From Tridacna crocea (taxonomy: Eukaryota > Mollusca > Bivalvia > Cardiida > Cardiidae): 64,000 nt of DNA. The notes beneath the pieces are model-generated. The model ran no database searches and had not been told where the DNA came from. It saw only the letters and a list, made by a program, of their open reading frames with translations. Shown here piece after piece: positions 43,302-54,163 of the stretch; within the stretch, counting starts at the first letter, position 1; each line of letters starts with the position of its first letter. The translations under genes were made by a program, and so were the position numbers. The DNA is taken from positions 6,833,501 to 6,897,500 of the forward strand of contig OX031060.1 of NCBI GenBank assembly GCA_943736015.1. Direction: 5' to 3'.

Positions 43302-46300
43302 ATGCATTGGTTTACGGCCTCGTTTTTTACTTTAGTCTTTATACTTTCCTCATACACTATGGATACCATAATCCAATGGAATTGTCGAGGTCTGAAGTCA
43401 AACTTTGACGAACTTTCACTTTTAATCAATGAGCACAAACCAGTTGCTGTTTGTCTGCAAGAAACCTTCCTTAAACGGGAGGATGATATCACTATCAAAT
43501 ATCATTCTGTTTACAACAAGTTTTTTACCGAAGGTGAAAAAGCCAGAGGAGGTGTTTCTATTATTGTAAACAACAACATTCCTCACAAAGTTATCTCTTT
43601 AAATACAAACCTGCAAGCTGTTGCTGTCAGGTTATCTATACACAATGCTGTTACACTGTGTTCTTTATATCTCCCGCCAAGCATACCTATCAATGAGACC
43701 AATCTGAATGATCTCATTTCACAATTGCCATCCCCCTATATTCTTGCTGGGGACTTTAATGGTCACAATGTTATGTGGGGTTGCAATGACACCAACCAGG
43801 GAGGTCTCCAGTTGGAGAACTTCATTTCGAACAACTCTCTGTCTTTCATGAATGATAACAAATCCAAAACCTACTTGCATCCAGCAACTGGATCTTACTC
43901 TTCCATTGATTTAACATTATGCAGCCCAGTCTTACTTCCCAATTTTACTTGGAAAGTGACTGAGGATTTATGTGGAAGTGATCACTTCCCCATTATCTTT
44001 TCATGTACACAACCGTCCAGCAGTGTACGACCGCAGAAATGGAAGCTTTCCAAAGCCAATTGGAATAAATTTGAAACCCTATGTGAACAGACCATTACAC
44101 ATGATAAGTTTGGAAATTGCGATGATCCTGCAAAACTTTTCACTTCCCTATTAATTGATGCAGCTGAAAAGTCCGTCCCTCAGACCTCGGCAAACCCAAA
44201 ACGACCTGACAAGCCTTGGTACAATGATGATTGTAAACAGGCTGTCAGAGACAGAAAACAGGCCCTTAGAAAATTTAATCTCAGGCCTACCAAAGACAAT
44301 CTTAACTTATTCCGTATTTCCAGGGCAAAAGCCCGTCGTACCATTAAAGAAAGTAAGCGCAAGGCCTGGAGACAATATGTCTCTAATTTGAATAGTAGAA
44401 CTACTACTAAAAAAACCTGGGATATGATCAGAAAGATCAATGGCAAAGGCCAGACCCCTGTTAGTCACCTTGAGGTTAACAATACTTCGTTGGAATCTCC
44501 CCAGGATATTGCTGATGCTCTTGCTAACACCTTTTGCAAAAAGTCTTCCTCTGCAAACTATTCAGAAAAGTTTCAGAGGAATAAAGCTAGAGAAGAAAAG
44601 AAAAAGCTTAATTTCAAGTCTTCGAATTCAGAGCATTATAATAAACTCTTCACTTTTAAAGAATTAAAATCTGCTCTGAATAAAGCTCATGATTCTTCTC
44701 CTGGCCCAGATAAAGTCCATTACCAGTTTTTAAAACACTTACCTTTTACTTCCCTCTCAGTTTTACTTGATATTTTTAATGATATCTGGCAGTCAGGTGT
44801 TTTTCCTGCATCCTGGCGGGAGGCACTTGTCATTCCTATCCCAAAACCTGGCAAAGATGCTAGTGACCCGGCTAACTATCGGCCAATAGCTCTTACTAGT
44901 TGTCTCTGCAAGACCCTAGAACGTATGGTCAACGACAGACTTGTCTGGTTTTTAGAGAAGAACAACCTCATCGTTGATGTACAGAGTGGGTTTCGTCGCC
45001 AGCGCGGCACCATAGATCATCTTGTCCGCTTTGAAACCTTTGTCAGAGAAGCCTTTATTAATAGACAGCATGTAGTATCTGTCTTTTTCGACCTTGAAAG
45101 CGCTTACGATACAACTTGGAAATACGGAATTCTGAAAGACTTGCATGACTTTGGTCTTCGAGGCCGTCTTCCTCTTTTTATTTCAGCCTTCTTGGATGAA
45201 CGTCTTTTCCGTGTCCGAGTTGGTAATACTGTCTCGGGAGCCCGTGAACAGGAGATGGGTGTACCCCAAGGATGTATTCTCTCTGTTACACTTTTCAGTG
45301 TGAAAATAAACAGTATAGTCAAAGCTATCTGTCCTGGTGTAGACTGTTCCCTCTATGTTGATGACTTCGTCATATGCTTCAGATCTCGAAATATGAACAT
45401 TATTGAGAGACAACTTCAGCAATGTCTCAACAAATTGCAAACATGGTCTGATGAAAATGGCTTCAAATTTTCAAAGTCCAAAACTAAGTGCATGCACCTC
45501 TGTAATCTACGAGGTGTTCATCCAGATCCTGAACTTTATCTGGACAAAACTAAAATTGAAGTCGTTTCTGAGTTTAAATTTCTTGGAGTCATCTTTGACA
45601 GAAAGCTTTCTTTCCTTCCTCACATCACTGCACTTAAAAAGAAGTGCAAGAAGGCTCTTAATCTTCTTAAGGTTGTGGCTCATTCTGAATGGGGAGCAGA
45701 CCGTAAAGTCCTCTTGCGGCTTTATCGATCTTTAGTTCGCTCCAAGTTAGACTATGGATCTGTTGTATACGGATCGGCCCGTAAATCCTATCTGAAAATT
45801 CTCGATTCTATACACCACGAAGGTCTGCGTCTTATACTTGGAGCTTTCAGAACTTCTCCCGTCAATAGTCTCTATGTTGAGGCTAATGAACCTTCCCTTT
45901 CTTACAGGAGAGAAAAACTCTCACTTCAATATATTTTAAAACTGAAGTCGAATCGTTTTAATCCAACTCATAACGTTGTCTTTAAACCTGAATATAAATC
46001 TCTTTTTGAAAGGAAACCAAATGTTATTCCTCCATTTGGTATCCGCATGGAGCCCATTGTAGATAACCTTGGCATAGACACTGAGTCTATTGCCGACTAT
46101 AAAATCTCTGATATCCCTCCATGGACACTAAACAGTGCAGAATTCAGATTTGACCTTGCATCTGACAAAAAGTCTGTCACGGATAGAACTGTATTTCATG
46201 CTAGATACAACGAGATAAAGGAACATTATTTTTCCTTCAAACCCATCTATACAGATGGATCTAAAGAAGGCAATTCTGTAGCAGCTGCCGCTGTTTATGG

Positions 46301-47036
46301 ACAAAGAAGCTTAAAATGCCGCCTTCCAAACAATTCCTCTATCTTCTCTGCTGAAATTAAAGCAGTAGATCTGGCCCTTAATCTAGTTGAAAGTTCTAAT
46401 TCCAACCGTTTTATTATCTTTTCAGACTCTTTGTCAACATTACAGGCCCTTTCAAATCAACGACTTGAGAATCCTTTAATCTGCAGTTTACTTGAAAGGA
46501 TCTCACAAATTTCTTCTAAGAATAGATTGGTGTTCTGCTGGCTTCCAAGTCATGTAGGCATCAAAGGCAATGAAAATGCCGATAGGTCTGCCAAATCTGC
46601 ACTTAACCTTCCCATTTCAGATTTTAAAGTTCCACACACTGATTTTAAAGCCTCCGTTTTATCACATATCCAATCTTCTTGGCAATCCCAGTGGGATGCT
46701 GATATTTTCAATAAACTGCATTCAGTTAAACCATCCCTTGGTGAATGGTATCCCGTTTACAGATCCGTTCGTCGAGAAGAAGTGATAATTGCACGACTTC
46801 GAATTGGCCATTCACGCGTCACACATTCCTGGCTCTTGACAAGAGATGATGCCCCTGAATGTATACCATGCAATGCAACCTTTTCTGTAAAACATATCCT
46901 ACTAGATTGCATTGACTTTCAGCCAGTTCGTTCAAAATATTTCAACGTCCATAGTTTGAAAAATCTTTTTGATTCTGTCAGCGTTGAATCTATTATCGCT
47001 TTCATAAAGGAGATTGGCATTTACAATAAACTGTGA
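43302..47036 (+). CDS. LINE copy 2 ORF2: endonuclease, reverse transcriptase, RNase H
   Basis: An intact 1244-residue frame differing from copy 1 at about 31 positions by eye, none at catalytic residues. Layout: APE-type endonuclease (about 21-235, SDH at 226-228), a basic linker (about 305-375, rich in Arg/Lys), RT (about 505-765, FFDLESAYD, YVDD at 685-688), a thumb region, RNase H (D985, E1018, D1042, D1094) and a CCHC at 1187-1203. The RNase H after RT is a mark of the I superfamily. Met20 (MDTIIQWNCRG) is the more likely start, because the endonuclease fold begins there. The enzyme acts at the genomic target, nicking DNA and priming cDNA synthesis. Confidence 0.95.
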   Translation: MHWFTASFFTLVFILSSYTMDTIIQWNCRGLKSNFDELSLLINEHKPVAVCLQETFLKREDDITIKYHSVYNKFFTEGEKARGGVSIIVNNNIPHKVISLNTNLQAVAVRLSIHNAVTLCSLYLPPSIPINETNLNDLISQLPSPYILAGDFNGHNVMWGCNDTNQGGLQLENFISNNSLSFMNDNKSKTYLHPATGSYSSIDLTLCSPVLLPNFTWKVTEDLCGSDHFPIIFSCTQPSSSVRPQKWKLSKANWNKFETLCEQTITHDKFGNCDDPAKLFTSLLIDAAEKSVPQTSANPKRPDKPWYNDDCKQAVRDRKQALRKFNLRPTKDNLNLFRISRAKARRTIKESKRKAWRQYVSNLNSRTTTKKTWDMIRKINGKGQTPVSHLEVNNTSLESPQDIADALANTFCKKSSSANYSEKFQRNKAREEKKKLNFKSSNSEHYNKLFTFKELKSALNKAHDSSPGPDKVHYQFLKHLPFTSLSVLLDIFNDIWQSGVFPASWREALVIPIPKPGKDASDPANYRPIALTSCLCKTLERMVNDRLVWFLEKNNLIVDVQSGFRRQRGTIDHLVRFETFVREAFINRQHVVSVFFDLESAYDTTWKYGILKDLHDFGLRGRLPLFISAFLDERLFRVRVGNTVSGAREQEMGVPQGCILSVTLFSVKINSIVKAICPGVDCSLYVDDFVICFRSRNMNIIERQLQQCLNKLQTWSDENGFKFSKSKTKCMHLCNLRGVHPDPELYLDKTKIEVVSEFKFLGVIFDRKLSFLPHITALKKKCKKALNLLKVVAHSEWGADRKVLLRLYRSLVRSKLDYGSVVYGSARKSYLKILDSIHHEGLRLILGAFRTSPVNSLYVEANEPSLSYRREKLSLQYILKLKSNRFNPTHNVVFKPEYKSLFERKPNVIPPFGIRMEPIVDNLGIDTESIADYKISDIPPWTLNSAEFRFDLASDKKSVTDRTVFHARYNEIKEHYFSFKPIYTDGSKEGNSVAAAAVYGQRSLKCRLPNNSSIFSAEIKAVDLALNLVESSNSNRFIIFSDSLSTLQALSNQRLENPLICSLLERISQISSKNRLVFCWLPSHVGIKGNENADRSAKSALNLPISDFKVPHTDFKASVLSHIQSSWQSQWDADIFNKLHSVKPSLGEWYPVYRSVRREEVIIARLRIGHSRVTHSWLLTRDDAPECIPCNATFSVKHILLDCIDFQPVRSKYFNVHSLKNLFDSVSVESIIAFIKEIGIYNKL

Positions 47037-47695
47037 TATTTACTCTTGAGTTTCTTACCCATCTTTTTACAACATTCTTTACTTCATTAATATTCAGTTT
47101 GCATCTCCTTAATGGGAGGATTAGCCCTCTTGGGGGCATCTTATCTCATTGGAGACAGGACCTCTTTAATGGGAGTATTTGATCCCATTGGAGGCTCCAA
47201 TCTTTACCAGTTTTAACCTCATTTCCAAGGAAAAACAATATTATCAGTCTTGCCTTTTAATCTAAAACTGTTGAGTAGGCAGGGAATGCCCAGCCACTCA
47301 ATATCATATTTTATGCACATTATAAATGACACATATTTCTTTTTCATTTAAAAAAACTTCTTTTTATCAAACCAGCATTGAGTTTAAACCTTTTTATCAC
47401 ATTCTTAAATCTTATCATTTAAAACTTTTGAGTATATAGGGATTGCCCTGTAACTTGATAATGCCCTTTATGCATTCCTCTTAATTCAGTTCTTATCATT
47501 TAAAACATTTGAGTATATAGGGATTGCCCTGTAACTCGATGATGCCCTTTATGCATTAAATTTTCTTAATTCAATTCTTTTATTGTCATTCAAACTTTAT
47601 TCAGTTTAAACAACTCCACGTTTATTATCTTTTAACATAGATATGCGCGCTAAATGACCAAAGTTGTCGATGCGCCATAAAACAACATACATTCA
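47037..47695 (+). other. LINE copy 2 3' UTR with a 66-bp tandem duplication
   Basis: Equivalent to the 3' UTR of copy 1. A segment (cttatcatttaaaac to ctttatgcatt) is present twice, at 47411-47476 and 47492-47556, but once in copy 1. The final tail aagttgtcgatgcgccataa plus acattcat is shared with copy 1. Confidence 0.85.
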
Positions 47696-47708
47696 TTTGG
47701 CCATTTTA

Positions 47709-48312
47709 ACCAGTTTCTTATCTTTCTCTAGCCTGCACATCTTTTATTAATGTTTTCAGCACTAGCAGTCACTGAGAAAGCAGAGAGAGATAGATAGCAT
47801 ATATACTTACCACCCTGTGTAGCGTGAATTCGCTAGTTCCCCAAATTGGTAACGATATGGATTGTATTTGTTGTTTGTTAGAAATTGGAAATTCTTAGAT
47901 TTGATAATTGTCATTTTTGTTAGACTGAACTTAGCTTAAGATAAGATGAGTTCACTTCAGAGTTTGTTAACCATTTGTACAGTTTACATTCAGAACCATG
48001 TTTTGTTTTGTATTGTTTTGCATCTTTGCTTGTTTGCTTATCTAAGGGTAACGGATTTGTATGTCAGCAACTGACATAATAATCCTTTACAGCCTTAAAC
48101 TGTGATTGCATAAATGTGACTGAAATTATTCATTTATTATTCTTTTGTGTTATCTTACTTTTGCTACATTGTATTCCTTAGTATTGTTTCTACATACCTT
48201 TTCTGTATGAAGTCATTCATACTCTGAAGTAAGGTGAATAAATGATGAACTTGAAAGAAACTTACTTGTCATTTTCCTCAACCTCCAAAAAGAACCCAAC
48301 ATAAACCTTTAA
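47709..48312. other. no gene recognised
   Basis: AT-rich. Near its end, tgaagtaaggtgaataaatg (about 48225-48244) resembles the 3' end of a transcript or retroposon with a poly(A) signal, but no body could be assigned. Confidence 0.4.
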
Positions 48313-48517
48313 CCCATTACCACAGAATCCATACTTTTGACGCCCCTGAAAACACTGTAGGAAAAGGAGAAAATGCTGGTAACCAGCATTTTCTCCTTTT
48401 CCCTCAGTGTTTTCTACCCTTTCCAGAACAAATTTCAATTTTTCAGTCACCTTTATTTTGTCGTCTGCAAATGCTTTCAATTTCAACCAGACTAAAATTT
48501 TGTCGTGTGGTAAAGAG
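48313..48517 (+). mobile_element. family P MITE
   Basis: Complete 205-bp copy between TTAA at 48309-48312 and 48518-48521. Termini cccattacc and ggtaaagag, central palindrome gaaaatgctggtaaccagca. Adjacent 48522-48695 holds no recognised feature. Confidence 0.88.
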
Positions 48518-48705
48518 TTAAAAAGGCAAGAACCCGCCCCTGCAATATGTGCAATATACACTACTAACGGTACAGGTAAGGATCAAACTGCAAAGACTGG
48601 ACTGATACTTGATACATCAGTATATATCGCCAAATAATTTTCAAGATATTTTTGCGGAATCAACTTGACATTGCAACATTTGGATCAGATAAGCGGACTG
48701 GAAAA

Positions 48706-49043
48706 CATTATCTCCCGCTAGATGGCATTCTATAAATACTCATCTATCTAATTTGGGCATCCCGGGTACAGAACCGAACCACTTTCCTACGCCACAACCG
48801 TTTCTTTGAAAAATAAACGTTTAGTCAATAAAACGCTACCTCGTGCGATTCACTCAACTATGATCAGCAGTTTAGAGTAATCTGGGGTTAAAACAGTCCT
48901 GATTTTTCCTCAAACGTATTGATAAAAAACATTTTCTCCATTGCCACTTTATCAACTCAATACAGTATGTCCGATATCGGGGAGAGTGATGCGTCATATA
49001 AGACAGGTCGAATCTTCGAAGAATATGACATGCGCAGACAACG
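48706..49043 (-). mobile_element. MULE-like MITE (CGTTGTCTGCGC family), copy A1
   Basis: 338 bp, ends cattatctcccgc and gcgcagacaacg, which are imperfect inverted repeats. The 10-bp flanks gactggaaaa (48696-48705) and gactagaaaa (49044-49053) match 9/10. It shares its body (catatgacgcatcactagcc-type words, gtgcgattcact, ctgatcatag) with copies at 50268 and 58296. Confidence 0.85.
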
Positions 49044-49204
49044 GACTAGAAAATGCAGAGGTGGCGCTCAGTCGGGCGTATAAGCGATTTATTCAATAAG
49101 ATATCTTCTCCCTTTGTCTAGATCTCACATTCACAGTCGATCGACCGGAAATGGAAGATAAGCAGACGACAAGACAAGAGGGGCTGCGTACTTGGAGCTT
49201 ATTA

Positions 49205-51904
49205 GAGATTTCTAGCTTTTACGGTTCACGATAGACGGAGACGGCCGGTGAGCATTTCAGGGGGTTATCTCAGCATATTTGTTGAGGAAAATTTAAGGCC
49301 AGACGAATTTCCTTCTTGTTTAGTTTTCACGAACCATTGTAAATATTCAGATTCAGAGGAAGTGCAAACAACGAGACAGCGTAGCAGTTGCGAAACTTTA
49401 TTTTTACATAAGACAAATTTATCGATCAGAACAATAATTTTCTTTGCAATAATGCATGCAAATGCATTTCAATTGGTTATTCTTGTAACATGCGTATCGC
49501 AGCTGCTGAAGTTTTGCATGCATTATATCCCTACATGCAGAGAAAGACGTAAAGTTTAAAACCAAATTGTACAAACAAGAAAGGTCCAAACAGGACCGAG
49601 ATGTTCTACAGAATTCCTGTGCACCTTTGAAGACTAATGAGTGAAATGATGAACAGATCAGAAACGTGAAAAACTCGGGAATTAGAAAACAACAGGTTGG
49701 GGACGTTTTCAGTTCACCGCACTTCCGTCCTTGACAGAGATGGTATTTTCAATTTCATCAGGAGTTCTTTCAGGGCGGTAAAGTGCTCCTTTCCAGATTT
49801 TTTTCACCATAATAGATCGAACTACATGCGACCTTAATGCAAGCATTGTACATAAGCGATAAAACGAACACTACCCTTACATATGGCCTACAAGTTTGCA
49901 TAGCACGCTTTGCCTACCTTTTGGCTATTTCTTAGTGCATCCGTATCCTCAGTGGTGTTAGTTTTTGGCGTAACTGAATGTGCTGGCTTTTGATCTACTT
50001 TTTGGTACTGGTATAAAATGAATGACTAGAAATTTGTGATTGGTAAAAAATAAAAAAAAAGTTTATTCTATTGCCTATTTGCTGGCAAATATATACGTAG
50101 CAAAGGGCTGCCTGCTTGAAAACTTTCGCACTGCAAACAGAAAGTTTGACTTGCCGGCATTATTTCCACCTTCCACGTGTTTTTGTACTCCACGTGTGGT
50201 GATTGTAACATAATATGCACGGGCTCTCCGAACGCTCATTCTCTTTTAGATGAACATGTGTTTTTTTCGTTGTCTGCGCATGTCATATTCTTCGAAGATT
50301 TGACTGTCTTATATGACGCATTACTAGCCCTGAAAGCGAGCTGACTGTAATATTACGCTCTATAAAGTAGCAATGGAGAAAATAGCTTTTATCAGTACGT
50401 TCGAGGAGAAATGAGACCTGCTTTAGCTCCAGATTTCTCTAAACTGCTGATCATAGCAGAGTGAATCGCACGAGGTAGCGTTTTATTGAGTAAACCTTTA
50501 TTTTAGTTTTAAATTTAAAGTAACGGTTGCCGCATAGTAAAGTGGTTCGGCTCTGTACCCAGGATACCCAAATTAGATGGATGAGTATTTATAGAATGCC
50601 ATCTAGCGGGAGATAATGGTGTTTTTTTCTTCTTTTGACTGGAGGGGCATCTAGAAGCGGTAGTTGATTTATCGCTTTAATTCTTTTTCTTTCAAAAGCA
50701 AATCAAAATTTAAAGAAAATCAAATACAATAATCACAAAATTTGAAGAGAAACCTCGCCTTTTTATCCCCCTTCCATTAAATGCATCTGCGCCTTGCCCC
50801 TTGTCTGTCATAAACGTGATTTTTCCCTGTATTTTTTTTTAAACTATAAGCTACAACAATCCTATTCGGTTAAACTTTTTTAATACCCCTCTGTCAGATG
50901 ACCACTCGTATGTATGTCCCTAGAATTAATCCGACCTCTGCATAACCCTATATAAATTTCAAGACTTGTCCTAATTATTTTCGTCAGTTTTCTTTTTTTC
51001 ACATTTGTTCCTTTTGACTGACTTGTTTCTTTACCAAATTTTCATTTACAATGCATGTTGTTTCTGTTTATGACCGGAAAGACACTTTCTTCTCTACATA
51101 CTAGCCCGAAATTTATTTATTGCATGTTTTTTTAAAAATATTTTTGGTATTACTGAAGACCTTATTCTGTGTCCGTTAAACAAAAGGGAATGGCCGAAGC
51201 CAAGTTGTGAGAACTTGTAGCCAGACCCTTTTGCTTTATTTGGATAAATACTGTCTTTGTTATGTAGAAAACAATGTATAAAATTTGTAACAAAATATGT
51301 TTAAACTAAATATTGCGAGATATTGAGGACGCTTACAATGAAAGAAATGTATTTTTCTTTTCTAGCGTCCCTTTACTAGATGTATCTAAGTCTGGAGTAT
51401 GACAGTTACATTTATACTTCCCATGTTTCACCTACGTTTGAAAAAAGCCTGTCGTTTGGCCAGAGAATTGTGGTTGGGTTGCCATGAGGGTTTCCCGGAA
51501 CAAAATTCCTGAAGCCGTGGGGCCCATCGATCGAATCTAACATGAAATTAATCGTCCGAAAAAATGAACCTCAGGAGCAGTTTTATTCGGGACATTGACA
51601 TTACTATACAATCCATAGACAGAACATTGTTGACGGTCATGGTACCATATGATCCAAACGTAGTGGATTTCTGGATCAGCAAAATGATGTCTAGCAAAAT
51701 CGTCTGTTAGCTGGGATAGGTGTTGATTGATCATTTACTGATTAGTGCGTTTTGCTTGCCGATAAGATTTATCCGAATCATCACACAACGACACCGTACA
51801 CGGCTTCCCAAAATCGCCGTAAACAAGTTAAAAGTTTGAGATGACCCCTGATTTGGGTGCAAGTTCGTCTCCATCAACCGTGAACCGTAAAAGCTAGAAA
51901 TCTC
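49205..51904. mobile_element. 2.7-kb TIR element, TA-flanked
   Basis: Inverted ends gagatttctagcttttacgg and ttcacg extend imperfectly to about 75 bp (cagggggttatctca against its mirror). TA lies on both sides (49203-49204, 51905-51906), as for Tc1/mariner-type elements, though no transposase is visible. An open frame at 49248-49559 (103 codons) and another on the minus strand (51537-51734) lack motifs. It contains the MITE at 50268-50618. Otherwise the interior shows nothing recognisable. Confidence 0.6.
50268..50618 (+). mobile_element. MULE-like MITE (CGTTGTCTGCGC family), copy A2
   Basis: 351 bp, from cgttgtctgcgcatgtcata to gcgggagataatg, flanked by a perfect 10-bp repeat (gtg plus seven T) at 50258-50267 and 50619-50628. 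It lies in the opposite orientation to copy A1 and inside the 2.7-kb TIR element. Confidence 0.88.
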
Positions 51905-52412
51905 TATTTCGATGATTAATGATGGTCGCTGTGAGAGGATTCATAAATCTCTCAAGTGAACATAGTTTTGGGGATGTTTCCTTGTACACACAAGTTTACG
52001 TGGGAAAGTAGCTATTGTAGGAGTATATAGACTATATCTACCTTCCTAAGTGACTGCAGATAAAATGGTTGTACATGTACTAAGAATTTGGAACTAGATC
52101 TTGTGAGGGGACTGGCTGAAAGTCTGTATTAATGCAGGAAACTTGTAGCTAATATATAATTATACGTGATAGATGTACATAGATTAGTATGTAGATGTAG
52201 TAACTGCGAAAGAACCATGCAATTAGGAAAAAAAATTGCAGCGATTCAAGTGTTACTGAAATGTATGTAGTCAAGCATATCGAGTAAAGTAAAACCTTTA
52301 TCGATTGGTTACTAAATAAAGACTACAGTTACCGTTAGGTAAGGGCCCGTCATCGACTGGTTGGTAATTTCCTGCCATATTTATTCACTGTGCTGGATAC
52401 CACCAATACGAA
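51905..52412. other. no gene recognised
   Basis: AT-rich sequence without open frames of note or repeats identified in this window. Confidence 0.4.
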
Positions 52413-52690
52413 CCAGCCGTTATAGCTCAGTAGGTAGAGCGTAGGACTTGTGAACATAATGTCCTACAGGTTGTAGGTTCGAATCCCCGGCTGGCGCACT
52501 AAAATTACTGGTAGTCTTTCGGATGAGACATTAAACCGACGTCCCGTGTAATGGTGCTATACGCCGAGCACGTTAAAGAACCAGGCGAAGCTCCAAGTAG
52601 TTTCGACCTGTATCCTTGCACTATCCCCCGTAACAACTAACCATCTTCTGGGGGCGTCGCTCAGATGTGCAACCGGTAGCGACGATAAAT
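52413..52690 (+). mobile_element. tRNA-derived SINE with a conserved central domain
   Basis: Head with A box (tagctcagtaggtagagc) and B box (ggttcgaatcc, 52476-52486). An acceptor-like pairing (ccagccg/cggctgg) remains but the T-stem is broken. The body contains tcggatgagacattaaaccg followed by acgtcccgtgt, and later gcacgttaaagaacc, words widely seen in invertebrate SINEs with a shared central domain (possibly the Meta type, from memory). It ends near aataaaaggaaataac. Confidence 0.75.
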
Positions 52691-52819
52691 AAAAGGAAAT
52701 AACAAACCAACCAATACGAAATGGAGTAGGTACGAAATGATCTTATTAAGAAATGACTTGAAGCCGAGTAAACAGTATGGCTGCTTATGCAGCGCTACTA
52801 CAAATAAAAGGTATATACA

Positions 52820-53003
52820 TTTTTTTCGGTGAAAGATCGAATTTATTTCATCGAATGGACACCATCCGTAATATTTTCACTCTTTTTTTTTTCGGTGAAA
52901 GATCGAAATTTATTTCATCGAGTGGACACTGTGCCACTCGTGAAAATATTACCGATGGTGTCCACTCGATGAAATAAATTTCGATTTTTCACCGCAAAAA
53001 AAA
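52820..53003. mobile_element. foldback element with an internal repeat
   Basis: The left arm (tttttcggtgaaagatcgaa, ttatttcatcgaatggacac, taatattttcac) pairs with the right arm ending tttttcaccgcaaaaaaaa. The left arm is partly repeated in direct orientation at about 52890-52935, giving two alternative hairpins. Confidence 0.8.
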
Positions 53004-54015
53004 CCCCAAATATTCTTTTTCATGCTTTTGACCCTTTCTGGGAGCAGCTTTATCAAAATCCGGTACAGTTCTTTTCTCTATTCCCCGTGGCGTACCCCTC
53101 CCGCATAGTAACGCATTACTACAAATAGAACTTACGTCAAGCGCGGGAATTGTAAGGAAAATTACGTCATATTTCCATCTGCTTGTGAGGCACACGCAAT
53201 TAACCTGGGCAACAAGAACATGAAAATCGGTATTTTCACTGGTGCTACCAATGTAAGATCGAAAACTATTTTCACCGCTATTTCTCGATATCCTACCGGA
53301 AAGCATGAAATGATAAACAATATTCACGAAATTACATATGACGAAATGTACATTTACAATTCACGAAGTACGACGTTGGAAATCTTATGAAATGAAGTTA
53401 ACGTCGGAACAAATGTTTCTTTTTTTTTTTCCACGTAATCTCCTTACAATTAATGCGACGCACTTCTCATGTCTAGAATTCCGCTGCTTATATACGGAAG
53501 CGTACCAGGTATCAAGAAATGATCAATCTATTTTACATTCAAAGTAAGTTCACTTCCAGAAAATATCCTTTAGTTCATGGGGGCCAGTTCTGGAGAGTAT
53601 GAAGATGAACGTGGGTTTCAAAGCCGATGTGGGACCAGTCCGATGAGCTGCCAGGAGCTTTATGAATAAGGATAACAGCAGACAAATCCTGCATCAGTCT
53701 CTTTTCATGTAACAATTGAACCAAATAAATGCAACTCGATAGTCGGCTTCTAACACCGTTAACATTGTGACAATTTTGACTAAAGAATTGTTTTTGTAAA
53801 ATCTCTTCGGCAATTATCTTTACGCATTACTTTGCAAAAATGTTAATCTAGAGGATGATATCTGAAAATCTGATTAACTTCCTATGTAAATGGGCCGTAA
53901 AACAGCAAGAATTCGCGTGTTCATCATACAACCGCCGTGCATCTGAGCCATGCTCTAGCAAACGTGTGTGCAGTGTGCATGGACTTCTGATACTCCATTT
54001 GTCTATCAAGGGACT
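53004..54015. other. no gene recognised
   Basis: Open frames of about 110 and 69 codons on opposite strands (52989-53327, 53338-53547) have no motif or conserved counterpart. Nothing else stands out. Confidence 0.4.
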
Positions 54016-54163
54016 GTAACGAAATTTTCACTATCGGACACTGTTGCTATAAATAGTACATTGAGGGATTCCCTCTGTATCCTATAAAGTCAGACTTACT
54101 AAAAACGATATAGAGGGAGTCATCAATGTGCTATTTATAGAAAGAGTGATGATGAAAATTTGA
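54016..54163. mobile_element. ~148-bp hairpin element
   Basis: Arms gctataaatagtacattgag with gggattccctctgtatc and their mirror (gatatagagggagtcatcaa, tgtgctatttatag) pair over about 34 bases. Looser outer pairing (gaaattttcacta against tgatgaaaattt) extends the stem. Confidence 0.7.

Larger units (their letters stand above)
41133..47695 (+). mobile_element. full-length I-superfamily LINE, copy 2
   Basis: A 6.56-kb element with a 13-bp duplication (tttggccatttta) at 41120-41132 and 47696-47708. It starts with a run of 19 C, then agccgggtaggggg, and ends acattcat. Both ORFs are open, so this copy has everything visible that is needed for retrotransposition. It belongs to the same family as copy 1 but has a clearly different 5' half. 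Confidence 0.94.

Noticed and set aside
49248-49559. A host gene exon or transposase in the 2.7-kb TIR element (103 codons).
   Set aside because: No family motif, no splice context that could be supported, and nothing similar elsewhere in the window.
52413-52497. A functional tRNA gene.
   Set aside because: The A and B boxes are good, but the T-stem does not pair and the sequence continues into a SINE body with a conserved central domain.
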